39,946 bases of DNA from Halovivax asiaticus JCM 14624. Lineage in GTDB: Archaea > Halobacteriota > Halobacteria > Halobacteriales > Natrialbaceae. Positions 8,425-17,197 of this stretch are shown here, in pieces; position 1 is the first letter of the stretch, and each line of letters opens with the position of its first letter. The stretch lies in assembly GCF_000337515.1 (NCBI RefSeq), contig NZ_AOIQ01000008.1:1-39946 (forward strand). Direction: 5' to 3'. A program made the position numbers and the translations under genes. Under the pieces are notes generated by a model. The model was given only the letters and a program-made list of their open reading frames with translations. It ran no database searches and was not told the origin of the DNA.

Positions 8425-10394
8425 ACAACATCCAAATCTTCAAAATCGAACTCAACAACTACCGGCAGTTTCAGGGCGTCGAAGAAATTCCCCTCGAGAC
8501 CTCGCCCGATAAGCACATCAACGTCATCGAAGGCCAGAACGGCTCCGGGAAGTCAAACATCCTGAACGCCATCACGCTCTGCTTCTACGACGAAGAGCCA
8601 CACATCGACGAGAACGACGACCGTGGGCTCGGCGCCGACCCGATAGCCAATCTGAAGGAACTCGAGTCGGTCGACGTCGGAGACAGCGTGCGCGGACACA
8701 TCGAGATCACGCTCGGGAAAGACGAACCGCAGTACGTCTTCACCCGGAAGTTCCGTACGGCCAAGGTCGGGGAAGACGAGTACAACAGCGTCACCGAGGA
8801 TCTTCAACTTCGGCAACGGTTCGGAGCCGACTGGCAGAACGTGGAAAACCCGAACACACGTCTTCGCGAAATCCTCCCCACACGAGTACATCAATACTTC
8901 CTGTTCGACGGAGAGCAACTCGACAAATTCTTCGAAGAAGGATACACCCAACGCGTAAAAGACGCCGTTCTCGACGTCTCACACATCCAGTTACTCGAAC
9001 GTGGTATCGACCACCTCAACTCGGTACAAAGCGATCTCGAGAAGGAAGCATCCGACGTAGAGGGCAAACCCCAAGAACTCCACAAGGAGTACGAAGATGC
9101 TAAAGACGAACTTGATGAACTCAAAGAGGACGAAAAAGAACTCGAAGAGAACATCGAGGAAGCAAACGAGCAGATCGAGGGCATCGATAAGGAACTAGCC
9201 GACAGTACAAACCCTGACGTTCGCGAAAAGCAACAACGACGTCGATACCTTAACGAACGCCTCGAAGACCGGGAAGAGGAACTTCAGAACGCGCGTGAAG
9301 ACGCAGCTATTTCCCTCTCTCGTGCCGGGCCAGCCGCGTACAACCAAGACGCGCTCGAATACACCATCGAACAGTTCCGTGACCGCGAAGAGAGCGGCCA
9401 AGAGCCACCGGACATTCCGGAATGGTGGTTAGACCAACTTCTTGATGACGGCGAGTGCATTTGCGGTACTGACATCGACAGCGAGGAGGAAAAGCGCGAG
9501 CACCTCGAGCACTTCAAGGAGAAAATCACCGAGGCCGCATCCAACAGCGTGAATGGCCGACGAAAAGTCCAACGTACGCTCGATCGAGGCGACGACTTGG
9601 TGAGTGAAGCCAAGGAACGGAAGCGTCGTGTCGAGGACATCAAAGACGACATCGACGAAATCAACGAGGAATTGAGAGAGATCTCTGCCGAGTTGGAGAG
9701 CAAGACCATCCCAGATGACGTGGATGTTTCTGACTTGGAGAAACAACGCAAGCGCATCGACGGTCGCATCAAGGATATGCGGGAAGACCTCGGGCAGCTC
9801 CGAGGCAAAATCGAGCAGCAAATAGAGGTTGTGGAGGAGCGTAAGGACGACTGGCAGCGGGAGGTAGAACGGGAGAAGAAACACGAGACTATCCTTCGAA
9901 AGATCTCGTTCGTCGAGACCGCACGCGATAAGGTCGAGAGTATTGAGAAGGAGATTCTGGAGCAGGTTCGGACGGAAACTGAGAACTCGCTTCAGACGTT
10001 CTTCAACGACCTCATTTGGAAGGAAGAACCGTACGATATCGAACTGACTGACGACTACGAGGTGCACGTGTACGGCCCGAGCGGGGAGAAAAACCTTGGG
10101 TCTCTATCCGCAGGAGAACGCCAAGTGTTGGCGCTGTCGTTCATGAGTGCACTCGCACAAATCAGCGGGTTCAGCGCACCAATCCTTATCGACACACCAC
10201 TGGGTCGTATCTCCAGCAAACCGAAGAAGCGTATCGCACAGAACGTACCGAACTACCTCGAGGATACGCAGGTGACGTTCCTGATGACCGACGAGGAGTA
10301 CACCGACGAAGTGCGCGCGTTCCTGAAGAACAAGGTCGCGAACGAGTACCATTTGGACTACTCTGACGAAGTGACAGAGGTGCCATCTGCATGA
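8421..10394 (+). CDS. DndD-like SMC/Rad50-type ATPase
   Basis: The 657-residue protein begins with an SMC-type head: ELNNYRQF, then Walker A G38-QNGSGKS45. Residues 156-168 hold VHQYFLFDGEQLD, a stretch I associate with DndD and its relatives. Residues about 200-540 are charged coiled coil interrupted by a hook-like turn with C346-x-C348. The C-terminal head has the ABC signature LSAGERQ and Walker B APILIDTPLGR. DndD is the ATPase of DNA phosphorothioation systems, but no DndA, DndC or DndE homologue is seen here. It probably acts as a DNA-sensing or remodelling ATPase with the neighbouring helicase and methylase. ATGA overlaps at both ends tie it to its neighbours. Confidence 0.85.
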   Translation: MNNIQIFKIELNNYRQFQGVEEIPLETSPDKHINVIEGQNGSGKSNILNAITLCFYDEEPHIDENDDRGLGADPIANLKELESVDVGDSVRGHIEITLGKDEPQYVFTRKFRTAKVGEDEYNSVTEDLQLRQRFGADWQNVENPNTRLREILPTRVHQYFLFDGEQLDKFFEEGYTQRVKDAVLDVSHIQLLERGIDHLNSVQSDLEKEASDVEGKPQELHKEYEDAKDELDELKEDEKELEENIEEANEQIEGIDKELADSTNPDVREKQQRRRYLNERLEDREEELQNAREDAAISLSRAGPAAYNQDALEYTIEQFRDREESGQEPPDIPEWWLDQLLDDGECICGTDIDSEEEKREHLEHFKEKITEAASNSVNGRRKVQRTLDRGDDLVSEAKERKRRVEDIKDDIDEINEELREISAELESKTIPDDVDVSDLEKQRKRIDGRIKDMREDLGQLRGKIEQQIEVVEERKDDWQREVEREKKHETILRKISFVETARDKVESIEKEILEQVRTETENSLQTFFNDLIWKEEPYDIELTDDYEVHVYGPSGEKNLGSLSAGERQVLALSFMSALAQISGFSAPILIDTPLGRISSKPKKRIAQNVPNYLEDTQVTFLMTDEEYTDEVRAFLKNKVANEYHLDYSDEVTEVPSA

Positions 10395-10831
10395 GCGAAC
10401 AACAGAGCGAGAAGTACGAAGAAACCGACCCACGTCGTGACGTTCACATCGAGAAGGAACGACGGAGTCTGTACGAGGATCTCCGCACCAAGGAAACCTC
10501 ACCGTTCTACGAGGTGGATCTACACGACCTGTTCACGTTCGCGATGAGTTACGGTCGACGCAAAGCAGGACGAGTAGAACTGGAGGGTGAAGAACATGCG
10601 CTGTTCGGTCGTTCCTCGCTCCGAGAGGAACAGGAAGGTGTTATTGAGGCTGTGGCCGTCCGCGAAGAACGGTCTCTTGACGTTCTGCAAGACAAGAGGT
10701 TCGTGTACGAGATCGCTGAAGAGTTTGCGAACGGTGGGATTGAGAAGCTCCATGGCAGGGTTTTCGGCCCTGAAGACGACGCGTTGAGCGAATTGACGAT
10801 AGAAGTTGCGGAGGAATATGACTCAAAATAG
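10391..10831 (+). CDS. Unknown 146-aa protein translationally coupled to the DndD-like ATPase
   Basis: The start overlaps the ATPase stop by four bases (ATGA at 10391-10394). The protein is acidic, with an unstructured first 35 residues and then alternating helices; the stretch FYEVDLHDLFTFAMSYGRR is the most hydrophobic part. No catalytic motif or known fold was recognised. DndE of phosphorothioation operons is also a small protein next to DndD, but I see no specific similarity in sequence. A dedicated partner of the ATPase is the simplest reading. Confidence 0.75.
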   Translation: MSEQQSEKYEETDPRRDVHIEKERRSLYEDLRTKETSPFYEVDLHDLFTFAMSYGRRKAGRVELEGEEHALFGRSSLREEQEGVIEAVAVREERSLDVLQDKRFVYEIAEEFANGGIEKLHGRVFGPEDDALSELTIEVAEEYDSK

Positions 10832-10906
10832 ACAGTTCTCGGGGAAACTAGCGGCAGCAGAGCAAATACAGAATGTTCACAAGGGTGGAATGAGCCCGAT
10901 TAGACA

Positions 10907-12319
10907 ATGAGTAAGGATGGATCTGAATCACCGGAGGCTCAATTGACTATGGATCGGCTTGATCCAGGCGTTCGAGAAGTAATCTCGATCATCAGCGAAT
11001 ACCTCGACGACACCAACAATCTCTCGAGCCTCGAAGACTTCACCGATGGGGACTCTCCCTCGGCAAATACGCCCACACCATCTGTCTACAATCACCTTTC
11101 AGCAAATCCGGAACTCGCAAAGAAACTTCACGGGGGACTCAAAGATCAACTCAAACACCACGGAGAAGTCAACGTTGAGGACGTTCAAGAGCAACAAGGC
11201 CCAATCCCCGAGCCGAACGGAGAACTCCGCGCGGACATCGAGGAAGCGAACGCGACCCAAATCATCCCAAAGGATGCTGACGAGAACGCTAAAACGGAAG
11301 ACAGCACGCGAATCGATCTCCCCGAGAACTCCGTTGATCTGATCGTCACGTCACCACCATACTGGAAGAAACGTGATTATGGGATAGACGACCAGTTAGG
11401 CCAAGAATCAGAGCCTGACGAATACATCGATAATCTGGTTGCTGCACTCGAACAGTGGCGGCCCTTCCTTCGTCCCACAGGGTCGATCTTCCTCAACATT
11501 GGCGATACGTACCATAACAAGAGCCGTGTCGGTCTCCCAGGTCGCTTCGTGCCTGCCGCGCAAGAAGCTGGGTGGACAATCCGGAACGACATTATCTGGG
11601 CCAAAGACAACGGGATGCCGTCATCAGTGAAGGATCGGCTAGTCCCACGGCATGAACACATCATCCACCTCGTCTGGAACGACGACTACTACTACGACCT
11701 TCACGGCTACGCTGACGTCTACGGTAACGGATCGAACCCCGGAGACGTCTGGCGGATGAATCACGACCTCAACTCCGGTGGGCATCTCGCGCCGTTCTCC
11801 GACGAACTTGTGCAGCGCGCAATCACACTTGCGTGCCCACCAGCAGTATGCACCAAGTGCGGAGAACCCAGAACTCGTGACCGGAAACGAGGCCTCACCA
11901 ATCTCGATACTAGTCGTTCACAAGCGAAACGTGCTCTCGAGATTTACGAAGAGTCCGACCTGACAGAAGACCACCTGCGAGCAATCCAGGCAGTCGGTAT
12001 TTCTGACGCTGGCAAAGCAAAACAGTTCCAGGAGGGCGCTGGTGAAAACTCCAAAGAAGTACAGAAACTCGCAGACGAAGCGAAAGAAGTACTCGGCGGG
12101 TACTTCCGTGAATTCACGTTCCCACAGTGGACAACCGCAGGCTGGACTCACTGCGAATGTGAGGAACCGGACTATGAACCCGGTGTTGTGTTCGACCCAT
12201 TCGCTGGCTCAGGAACCACCATCAGGGCCGCTAATGAACTGCGCTACCACGCATGGGGAACTGACCTTGACACCTCCAACTTCGAAAAGAACCAGTCCTT
12301 AGCACGGTATTCCGAATAA
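10907..12319 (+). CDS. DNA methyltransferase, beta-class SPPY type (N4-cytosine or N6-adenine)
   Basis: This 470-residue protein has catalytic motif IV T148-S-P-P-Y-W153 before the AdoMet-binding motif I F429-D-P-F-A-G-S-G436, the circular order of beta-class amino-methyltransferases. SPPY is commoner in N4-cytosine than N6-adenine enzymes, so N4-methylcytosine is the likelier product. About 130 N-terminal residues form a poorly conserved extension. Between the motifs is an insertion of about 110 residues bounded by C315-x-x-C318 and C416-x-C418, a probable zinc-binding, target-recognition element. It lies 75 bp after the 146-aa gene and abuts the next gene (TAATG). In the locus it probably marks self DNA. 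Confidence 0.88.
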   Translation: MSKDGSESPEAQLTMDRLDPGVREVISIISEYLDDTNNLSSLEDFTDGDSPSANTPTPSVYNHLSANPELAKKLHGGLKDQLKHHGEVNVEDVQEQQGPIPEPNGELRADIEEANATQIIPKDADENAKTEDSTRIDLPENSVDLIVTSPPYWKKRDYGIDDQLGQESEPDEYIDNLVAALEQWRPFLRPTGSIFLNIGDTYHNKSRVGLPGRFVPAAQEAGWTIRNDIIWAKDNGMPSSVKDRLVPRHEHIIHLVWNDDYYYDLHGYADVYGNGSNPGDVWRMNHDLNSGGHLAPFSDELVQRAITLACPPAVCTKCGEPRTRDRKRGLTNLDTSRSQAKRALEIYEESDLTEDHLRAIQAVGISDAGKAKQFQEGAGENSKEVQKLADEAKEVLGGYFREFTFPQWTTAGWTHCECEEPDYEPGVVFDPFAGSGTTIRAANELRYHAWGTDLDTSNFEKNQSLARYSE

Positions 12320-12921
12320 TGCCAGAATACGTCCTGAAACCCAGCGTCGTCAAAGACTGCTTCTGGCGGCTAGTCGAGGCACCAATACACCGGTTGTTCT
12401 CGGGATACCTCTGCCTTCAACAGCAAACTGGGATCGAAGGGCAGACGAACGAACTCTCGTTCCCCTACAACGCCTTCTTCGACACGTATTTCGAGGTTCA
12501 AGATGGTGACAAACCATACCTCGTGCCATTCACTCAGGCGAAGAACCCCTCAGATTCGACGCTCTGGAACAACAAGAACGTGTCCGGCACTTATGCTCCA
12601 TCGTCAATCCGAATGAGCTCGCCACTGATGCAGGTGGCCACGCTCGAGAAAGAGGGGTACCACTCAGAATGGGGCCTGAACGAAGATCACTGGAAACTCG
12701 CTCGGTTACATCTTTGTGACGGCGAGCAAATCCCGATCGAATCCCTCGCCGCCTACCTCTTCCGGGATTTCTCGTTCGAGACTGACGAACCGTCAGCGTA
12801 CACGCTTGTATCGGCTTTCGCAGAAGAGTTCCACTACGACATCGGAGGTAGTGCATTCGCGCATCTGTATGAGACAGGCGACTCAAACATCACAGCGGAG
12901 TCCTTCGAACACTATGACTAA
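12319..12921 (+). CDS. Unknown 200-aa protein between methylase and deaminase-like gene
   Basis: Starts on the last base of the methylase stop (TAATG) and overlaps the next gene by eight bases, so it belongs to the same translational unit. The sequence is rich in aromatic residues (FWRLVEAP, FFDTYFEV, SEWGL) with no motif I recognise: no PD-(D/E)XK, HNH or PLD signature. The globular, aromatic-rich character suggests a folded structural or binding protein rather than a regulator. Its position beside a modification enzyme makes a specificity or restriction role possible, but this is not shown. Confidence 0.75.
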   Translation: MPEYVLKPSVVKDCFWRLVEAPIHRLFSGYLCLQQQTGIEGQTNELSFPYNAFFDTYFEVQDGDKPYLVPFTQAKNPSDSTLWNNKNVSGTYAPSSIRMSSPLMQVATLEKEGYHSEWGLNEDHWKLARLHLCDGEQIPIESLAAYLFRDFSFETDEPSAYTLVSAFAEEFHYDIGGSAFAHLYETGDSNITAESFEHYD

Positions 12922-13405
12922 CCAGAAACAAACGAAACTGGGTGCACAGAACTCGATCCTGTCTGCTGCAAGAGTCCGTCGACTGTCCCCTGAGCAGCTC
13001 GGGATCAGCGCTCCGGGCCAGCAGTCCGACCAGATTGATGACTCTGATCAGGGTGAAAAGTTGCATTCTGCGGCGGTTGACGCTGTTGGTGACGATGAGG
13101 ACGGGATTGGCGCTGCAGTTCTAACGAGTGACGAAACCCTGCATACGGGTATTCCAATAAAAGGGGAGGGGTGGGGAACTCATGCTATTGAACTAGCCGT
13201 TTCGAAGGCTGTCTCGAATGGCGCTGACGGAATTTCGAGTGTTGCTGTGTACTCGGTTGATGGCCAGTCCGGGCTTTGCGGTCGATGTCTGCAAGCATTG
13301 GCAGACACTCGTGATGGTGAAGTAACAATTGAAGTACTCAGTTCCGAAGGCTTCGAGAACAGTTTCGAATTGACCGACCTCACACCGTGGGTATCACAAA
13401 GTTAG
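12914..13405 (+). CDS. Divergent cytidine-deaminase-fold protein
   Basis: ATG 12914 lies inside the end of the previous gene and gives 163 residues. Residues 62-125 follow the cytidine-deaminase core: a beta strand, H90-A, the helix ELAVSKAVSNGA, a beta strand VAVYSV and C122-G-R-C125-L-x-x-L. The zinc ligands H90, C122 and C125 are present with spacing (32) close to that of bacterial CDAs. In the family the catalytic Glu is two residues after the first ligand ([HC]-A-E). Here that place is Ile92 and a Glu occurs one residue later (E93). The Pro usually before the first Cys is Leu. The first 50 residues are a separate extension. It may be an altered deaminase or a zinc-binding pseudoenzyme ending the operon. 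Confidence 0.72.
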   Translation: MTNQKQTKLGAQNSILSAARVRRLSPEQLGISAPGQQSDQIDDSDQGEKLHSAAVDAVGDDEDGIGAAVLTSDETLHTGIPIKGEGWGTHAIELAVSKAVSNGADGISSVAVYSVDGQSGLCGRCLQALADTRDGEVTIEVLSSEGFENSFELTDLTPWVSQS

Positions 13406-13630
13406 TTCCTTATGCGCGACCGCATCCGATCGGCTAGCACGCCACCCTCTACTATTTACGAGCATGTCATAAAGTCCATTTCATAGCTTCTCACAACCCG
13501 GATCGTTTCCCTTTTCAAAGTTGGGGACTGAAGCGATGAGCCGGAGGAACAGCGCAAGGAACTCGTGGGTGGACGGGGCCTCAGGCGCGAACATGCCCGA
13601 GGCGCGTCCTTAACCGCGTCGTTGGTTCGT
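13406..13630. other. Non-coding gap after the eight-gene locus
   Basis: No gene was found here. A G+C-rich stretch at about 13580-13608 can pair (GGCCTC with GAGGC arms) and could end transcription of the operon or be part of an old repeat. The next 420 bp on the minus strand are a decayed gene, described separately, and 14048-14233 has no support for a gene. Confidence 0.3.
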
Positions 13631-14047
13631 TCAGCTCTTGTTCGATGGGTATACGTCTTGTCTAGGATGGATTGCTTCAGCTGAACGACCTCGCTGTGTT
13701 CTTCGATACGGTCTTCGACCCAGTACTCGATGAATTAGGTCGTCAGTATTTGGCGTCAGCCGTCCTCTGGTACTCCCAGCACTGGAGTATGTTCCCGACC
13801 ACATAGGACGTCTACTTCCAGTTGAGGTCAGTCGTCTGAATAATTTCGAGGAACGCGAGTCGATTCTCGGCCTGTTCTCGGCGTCAGGAAGCCAGGCGCC
13901 GTGGTGCGATCGCGAACGGTCCAAGTGTGGTTGGTCGAGACGCCGGTTCAGGGCACTCGTCATCGGCGCATCCGGTACGAGCACAAGGTCGAAATTCTTG
14001 CATTCTTCGTAGAGAGAATCGATAGACTCCGTTCGTGTAATTGACAC
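13631..14047 (-). pseudogene. Decayed fragment of a haloarchaeal nuclease-like (AddB/PD-(D/E)XK-type) protein
   Basis: A GTG start at 14047 opens a frame of good haloarchaeal protein sequence (IDSLYEECKNFDLVLVPDAP...). The sense shifts frame near 13922, where PFAIAPRRLAS continues in the next frame and then meets a stop. After the stop the same frame resumes (RREQAENRLAFLEII, then a second stop, then VVGNILQCWEY). Later matching sequence (EYWVEDRIEEHSEVVQLKQS) is in yet another frame. At least two frameshifts and two stops show loss of function. I recall the intact family as a large haloarchaeal protein with a nuclease-like domain; this identification is tentative. Confidence 0.5.
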
Positions 14048-14233
14048 GGACTATCGGACCCAGATGGGTTTCAAAAATGTGTCGTCGGAACAGTCCACTC
14101 AAACTAGAGTCAGTACAGAAACACCATAGCCTCTAGAAAATGCACAAAACCGGCCCTGTTGAGGTAGTGGGAGTGCGAATCACGTGCGCAGGCACAGTGT
14201 CCAGAGGGTGAGAAGGATAATCGATACCGGAGC

Positions 14234-17197
14234 CTAGCCGTCAATGGGGGTTCGGTCAAATTTTGGCGAGTCACCAATCTTCCGCTCCAACAGGTCTGCA
14301 ATGTCCTCATTTGCAGTCGCGAAGATCACTTGCCGGTCTTGCTCACCATCTCGGCCTGTTGCCAGCTCAATGAGCAAGTTGAAGAATGAAATCGTGTTAA
14401 TGTCATCCAGATGTGCGAACGGCTCATCTAGTAGCATCACTGGCGGCGCATGTGCGTGGGTGAGATTGTTCGTCACGAAGATTGCGAGTGCTAAGGCAGC
14501 CCGTTGGCCTGAACTCATATCGGTGATCGGCTCTGGCTTCGGGTCGTCCTTCCCCCGGCGAATCACACGAACTTCGTCATCGTCATTGAGTTGCACCTCG
14601 TTGAATTGATACGGGCGTTGGAACGCCTGAAATAGCGTCGTTATTGCCGACATGTGTTCCCGGACATATGCTGTGAGGTTCTCGTCACCTCCCGCTTTGT
14701 CGAAGACGGTTTGTAATCGCTCAATGCCGTCTTCATAACCTTCCTTCCTGTGTTGATGATGATCCAGATCAGTTTGCTTTTTCTCGATTTGCTCGTTAAT
14801 CTGCGCGACCGACTCAACTACGACCGCATCGCTTTGGAACTCCGACTTTGCGGTGTGCAGCACTGTTCGATCAGCCGCCACACGAAGCTCGTTCTGTTGG
14901 CGTTCTCCGAGTGCGTGATCCTCGAGGATTTGAATGCCAGCTTCAAGCTCTATACGCCGATCTTTTAGTCGCTGAATGGCTTTCGGAACTTCATCAATCG
15001 GTCTAGCGAAGTCTTCGACGGATTTCTCCAGTGACTCCAACTTCTCTGTGACTTCCTGATGGCTATTCCCCACTAATTCAATAGCTTCTCCACCGCTAAG
15101 ATTCCAGAGCGGGTTTTGTCGGATCGCCTCACCAAACCTGGTGACGTGAGCGTCGGACACGCTTGGTAAAGATTCAAAACTTGTTCGTTCAAACACTCCC
15201 CAGAAGTCTTCAGCACGACAAACATCACCAAATTGGTTCTCGAATTTGTCAGTTACCAATGCCCAAGTGGGTCGGTCCAGAACTTCGAGTGCATTTTTAA
15301 TGTGTTCGATATCCGCTTGTAGCTGATCGGGGACGCCCGATTCCGAAGAAAGAAGGTCCTCTGGCTGCTCTCGATTTCGAATCGACGCTTCTGTTTGCTG
15401 AACATAACAAGCTGGACAGTGTGCAACCTCGTTAGTAATATCGAGATACTCCTCAGTCTGTGAGCGGATCTCGTCTAAGAGCTCCTCACGCCTCTCCTGT
15501 AGGTCAGAAATCTCTCGAATCGCCTCTCTCTTCTCGGAGAGTCTTTCGAGCTCTTCCTTGAGAACAGCGGTTACTCGTGTTCGCCATTTTTTGAGCGACT
15601 CCTCTGACTCAGGACCTTCATCAGAGAGTGCCTTCTCTATGGCGTGGAGATCTGAAATATCGAATTTTTCAGTTGAGAGGATAGTTGCAACGAATGCGAC
15701 AGTTGACGGCGCTTCTCCCCAGCGTGTACTATTGAGTTCTTTCTGAAGCTCTCTTAGCTGCTTCTGCTTATTTTGCCACTCTTCAATATCCTCAAGCTTG
15801 TCAATCGCTGTTTCTGTTCGGTTTCTCTCGGTAGCCAGTTCGGATGCTAACGTTTCAGGCATCTTTGGCTCATCGCTGCTCAGGCCCACACTCTTAAGGC
15901 TCTCGTCAAGCCTAGCAACTCGTTCACCCCAGGTTGTCCAGGTATGAACCCACTCTTCGTTGGAGTCCCCACTTCCTTCGTCGTCATGGCGGCGCGGCGG
16001 AGGATTCGGAATGAGCTCTCTCATCCCTGGCGATAGTTCTTCGCGAGCTGCCCGTGCAGTAGAAAACAAGTTCTCTGCTCGATCAGCCTTATTCTCCAAT
16101 TCTCTGATTTCGGCAGTCAACTCCGCAATCCGCTTTTCTTCCTGTTCGATCCGGCTATCGGCTTCTTTTACCAACTCTCTTTTTTCACTACGGGCCTTCG
16201 ACAACTGCTCACCGTACAACGAACGCCGGATTGTTTGTTCAATATCTAGGTCCGTATCGAGTTCTGCGAGTCGCGTAGTCGACCCTGCCTCGTGATAATT
16301 CACATGATAGAACTCGGTGTGACGTGTTGCCTTCCTCTCTGGTCGAAAGCCGTACCAAGCGCTGATCCGATCAGCCACGTCGGACGTGTCATTCGAAAGC
16401 CGGACCGGTCCGTCTCCGTTGCCTGTGAGGGTTACATTCAAGTCACGATATTTCCAGCTCCGCTGAGTAGTGTCACCTCGGACTTGCCCAACCATTCCAA
16501 GCGTGGCCGCATCGAGAAGACTAGTCTTGCCACTCCCATTCCGTCCGTAGAGAAGTGTGAACGGTTTTGCATCCAGCGTTCTCTTGCTAGCCGGCCGGCG
16601 GAAGTCTGGCCCCAATTCTACTGAGTCAATAATGCCCTCAGGTCCCGTCGGCAAATTCGGTTTCGTGGGTCCAGCCTCCAAATCGCTTCCTTTACGTAGT
16701 TTTTCAAGCCGCTCATCCCGGTTGGTTGAGTCGGTCTCAAAGAGAAGTCCTAGATCTGCTTCGAGAATCTCCTGAATAAGTTCCCCCCGGTTGAACTCGA
16801 CTTCCATCGATTCGAGATCTCGAATAACTGTTTGGAGCGGTTGCAGAAACGCATCCAACGAGTCGACGGCGACAAACCGTCGTATCGCAAATCGAGTATT
16901 AGACTCGAAAGTTGTACGCCTTGATTCGTCTATGTCCATCTCTTCGGGATATGCCCAGAAGAGCTGAATGTTCCACTGATTCGGAATCTCATCATCATAG
17001 AACAGGACCTCGAGCTGGCGGTTATCCTCCGTTTCGAGCTCGTCCAAATCATCATCTGGTTGTATAAACCGAATAAGGATCGTCTCGTCATCGTACCCTC
17101 TTCGAGGATGTGTGATTTTGTAGAGTTCGTCCGAACCCTCTACCTGTTCTACGTGTTCTTCATCGTATAGCCGTTCAAGGCGATTGTATCCGGTCAT
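14234..17197 (-). CDS. Rad50/SMC-like ATPase of a two-gene defence-like operon
   Basis: A 987-residue protein. The first 200 residues are an unfamiliar N-terminal domain. Walker A then appears at G218-RNGSGKT225, followed by long coiled coils (about 330-420, 480-580, 690-830) and a zinc-hook-like C-P-A-C near residue 593. The ABC signature SSGQRAALAL is near 894 and Walker B VMLLDEPFAHLDD near 919. The start codon overlaps the stop of the nitrilase-like gene (ATGA, 17194-17197), so the two are translationally coupled. SMC ATPases paired with a variable enzyme domain are typical of Lamassu-like and Rad50-type defence systems, in which the ATPase senses foreign DNA ends or structures. The N-terminal domain before the P-loop is unusual for Rad50. 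Confidence 0.85.
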   Translation of the reverse strand: MTGYNRLERLYDEEHVEQVEGSDELYKITHPRRGYDDETILIRFIQPDDDLDELETEDNRQLEVLFYDDEIPNQWNIQLFWAYPEEMDIDESRRTTFESNTRFAIRRFVAVDSLDAFLQPLQTVIRDLESMEVEFNRGELIQEILEADLGLLFETDSTNRDERLEKLRKGSDLEAGPTKPNLPTGPEGIIDSVELGPDFRRPASKRTLDAKPFTLLYGRNGSGKTSLLDAATLGMVGQVRGDTTQRSWKYRDLNVTLTGNGDGPVRLSNDTSDVADRISAWYGFRPERKATRHTEFYHVNYHEAGSTTRLAELDTDLDIEQTIRRSLYGEQLSKARSEKRELVKEADSRIEQEEKRIAELTAEIRELENKADRAENLFSTARAAREELSPGMRELIPNPPPRRHDDEGSGDSNEEWVHTWTTWGERVARLDESLKSVGLSSDEPKMPETLASELATERNRTETAIDKLEDIEEWQNKQKQLRELQKELNSTRWGEAPSTVAFVATILSTEKFDISDLHAIEKALSDEGPESEESLKKWRTRVTAVLKEELERLSEKREAIREISDLQERREELLDEIRSQTEEYLDITNEVAHCPACYVQQTEASIRNREQPEDLLSSESGVPDQLQADIEHIKNALEVLDRPTWALVTDKFENQFGDVCRAEDFWGVFERTSFESLPSVSDAHVTRFGEAIRQNPLWNLSGGEAIELVGNSHQEVTEKLESLEKSVEDFARPIDEVPKAIQRLKDRRIELEAGIQILEDHALGERQQNELRVAADRTVLHTAKSEFQSDAVVVESVAQINEQIEKKQTDLDHHQHRKEGYEDGIERLQTVFDKAGGDENLTAYVREHMSAITTLFQAFQRPYQFNEVQLNDDDEVRVIRRGKDDPKPEPITDMSSGQRAALALAIFVTNNLTHAHAPPVMLLDEPFAHLDDINTISFFNLLIELATGRDGEQDRQVIFATANEDIADLLERKIGDSPKFDRTPIDG

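Noticed and set aside
3490-13405. Assignment of the eight-gene locus as a classical Dnd or DISARM system
   Set aside because: No DndA, DndC or DndE protein and no DUF1998 (DrmB) protein is present; only the DndD-like ATPase, the PLD domain, the helicase and the methylase overlap with those systems.
13406-13620. Possible structured RNA or insertion-sequence end in the G+C-rich stretch
   Set aside because: Only short imperfect pairing is visible and no transposase or terminal repeat could be found.
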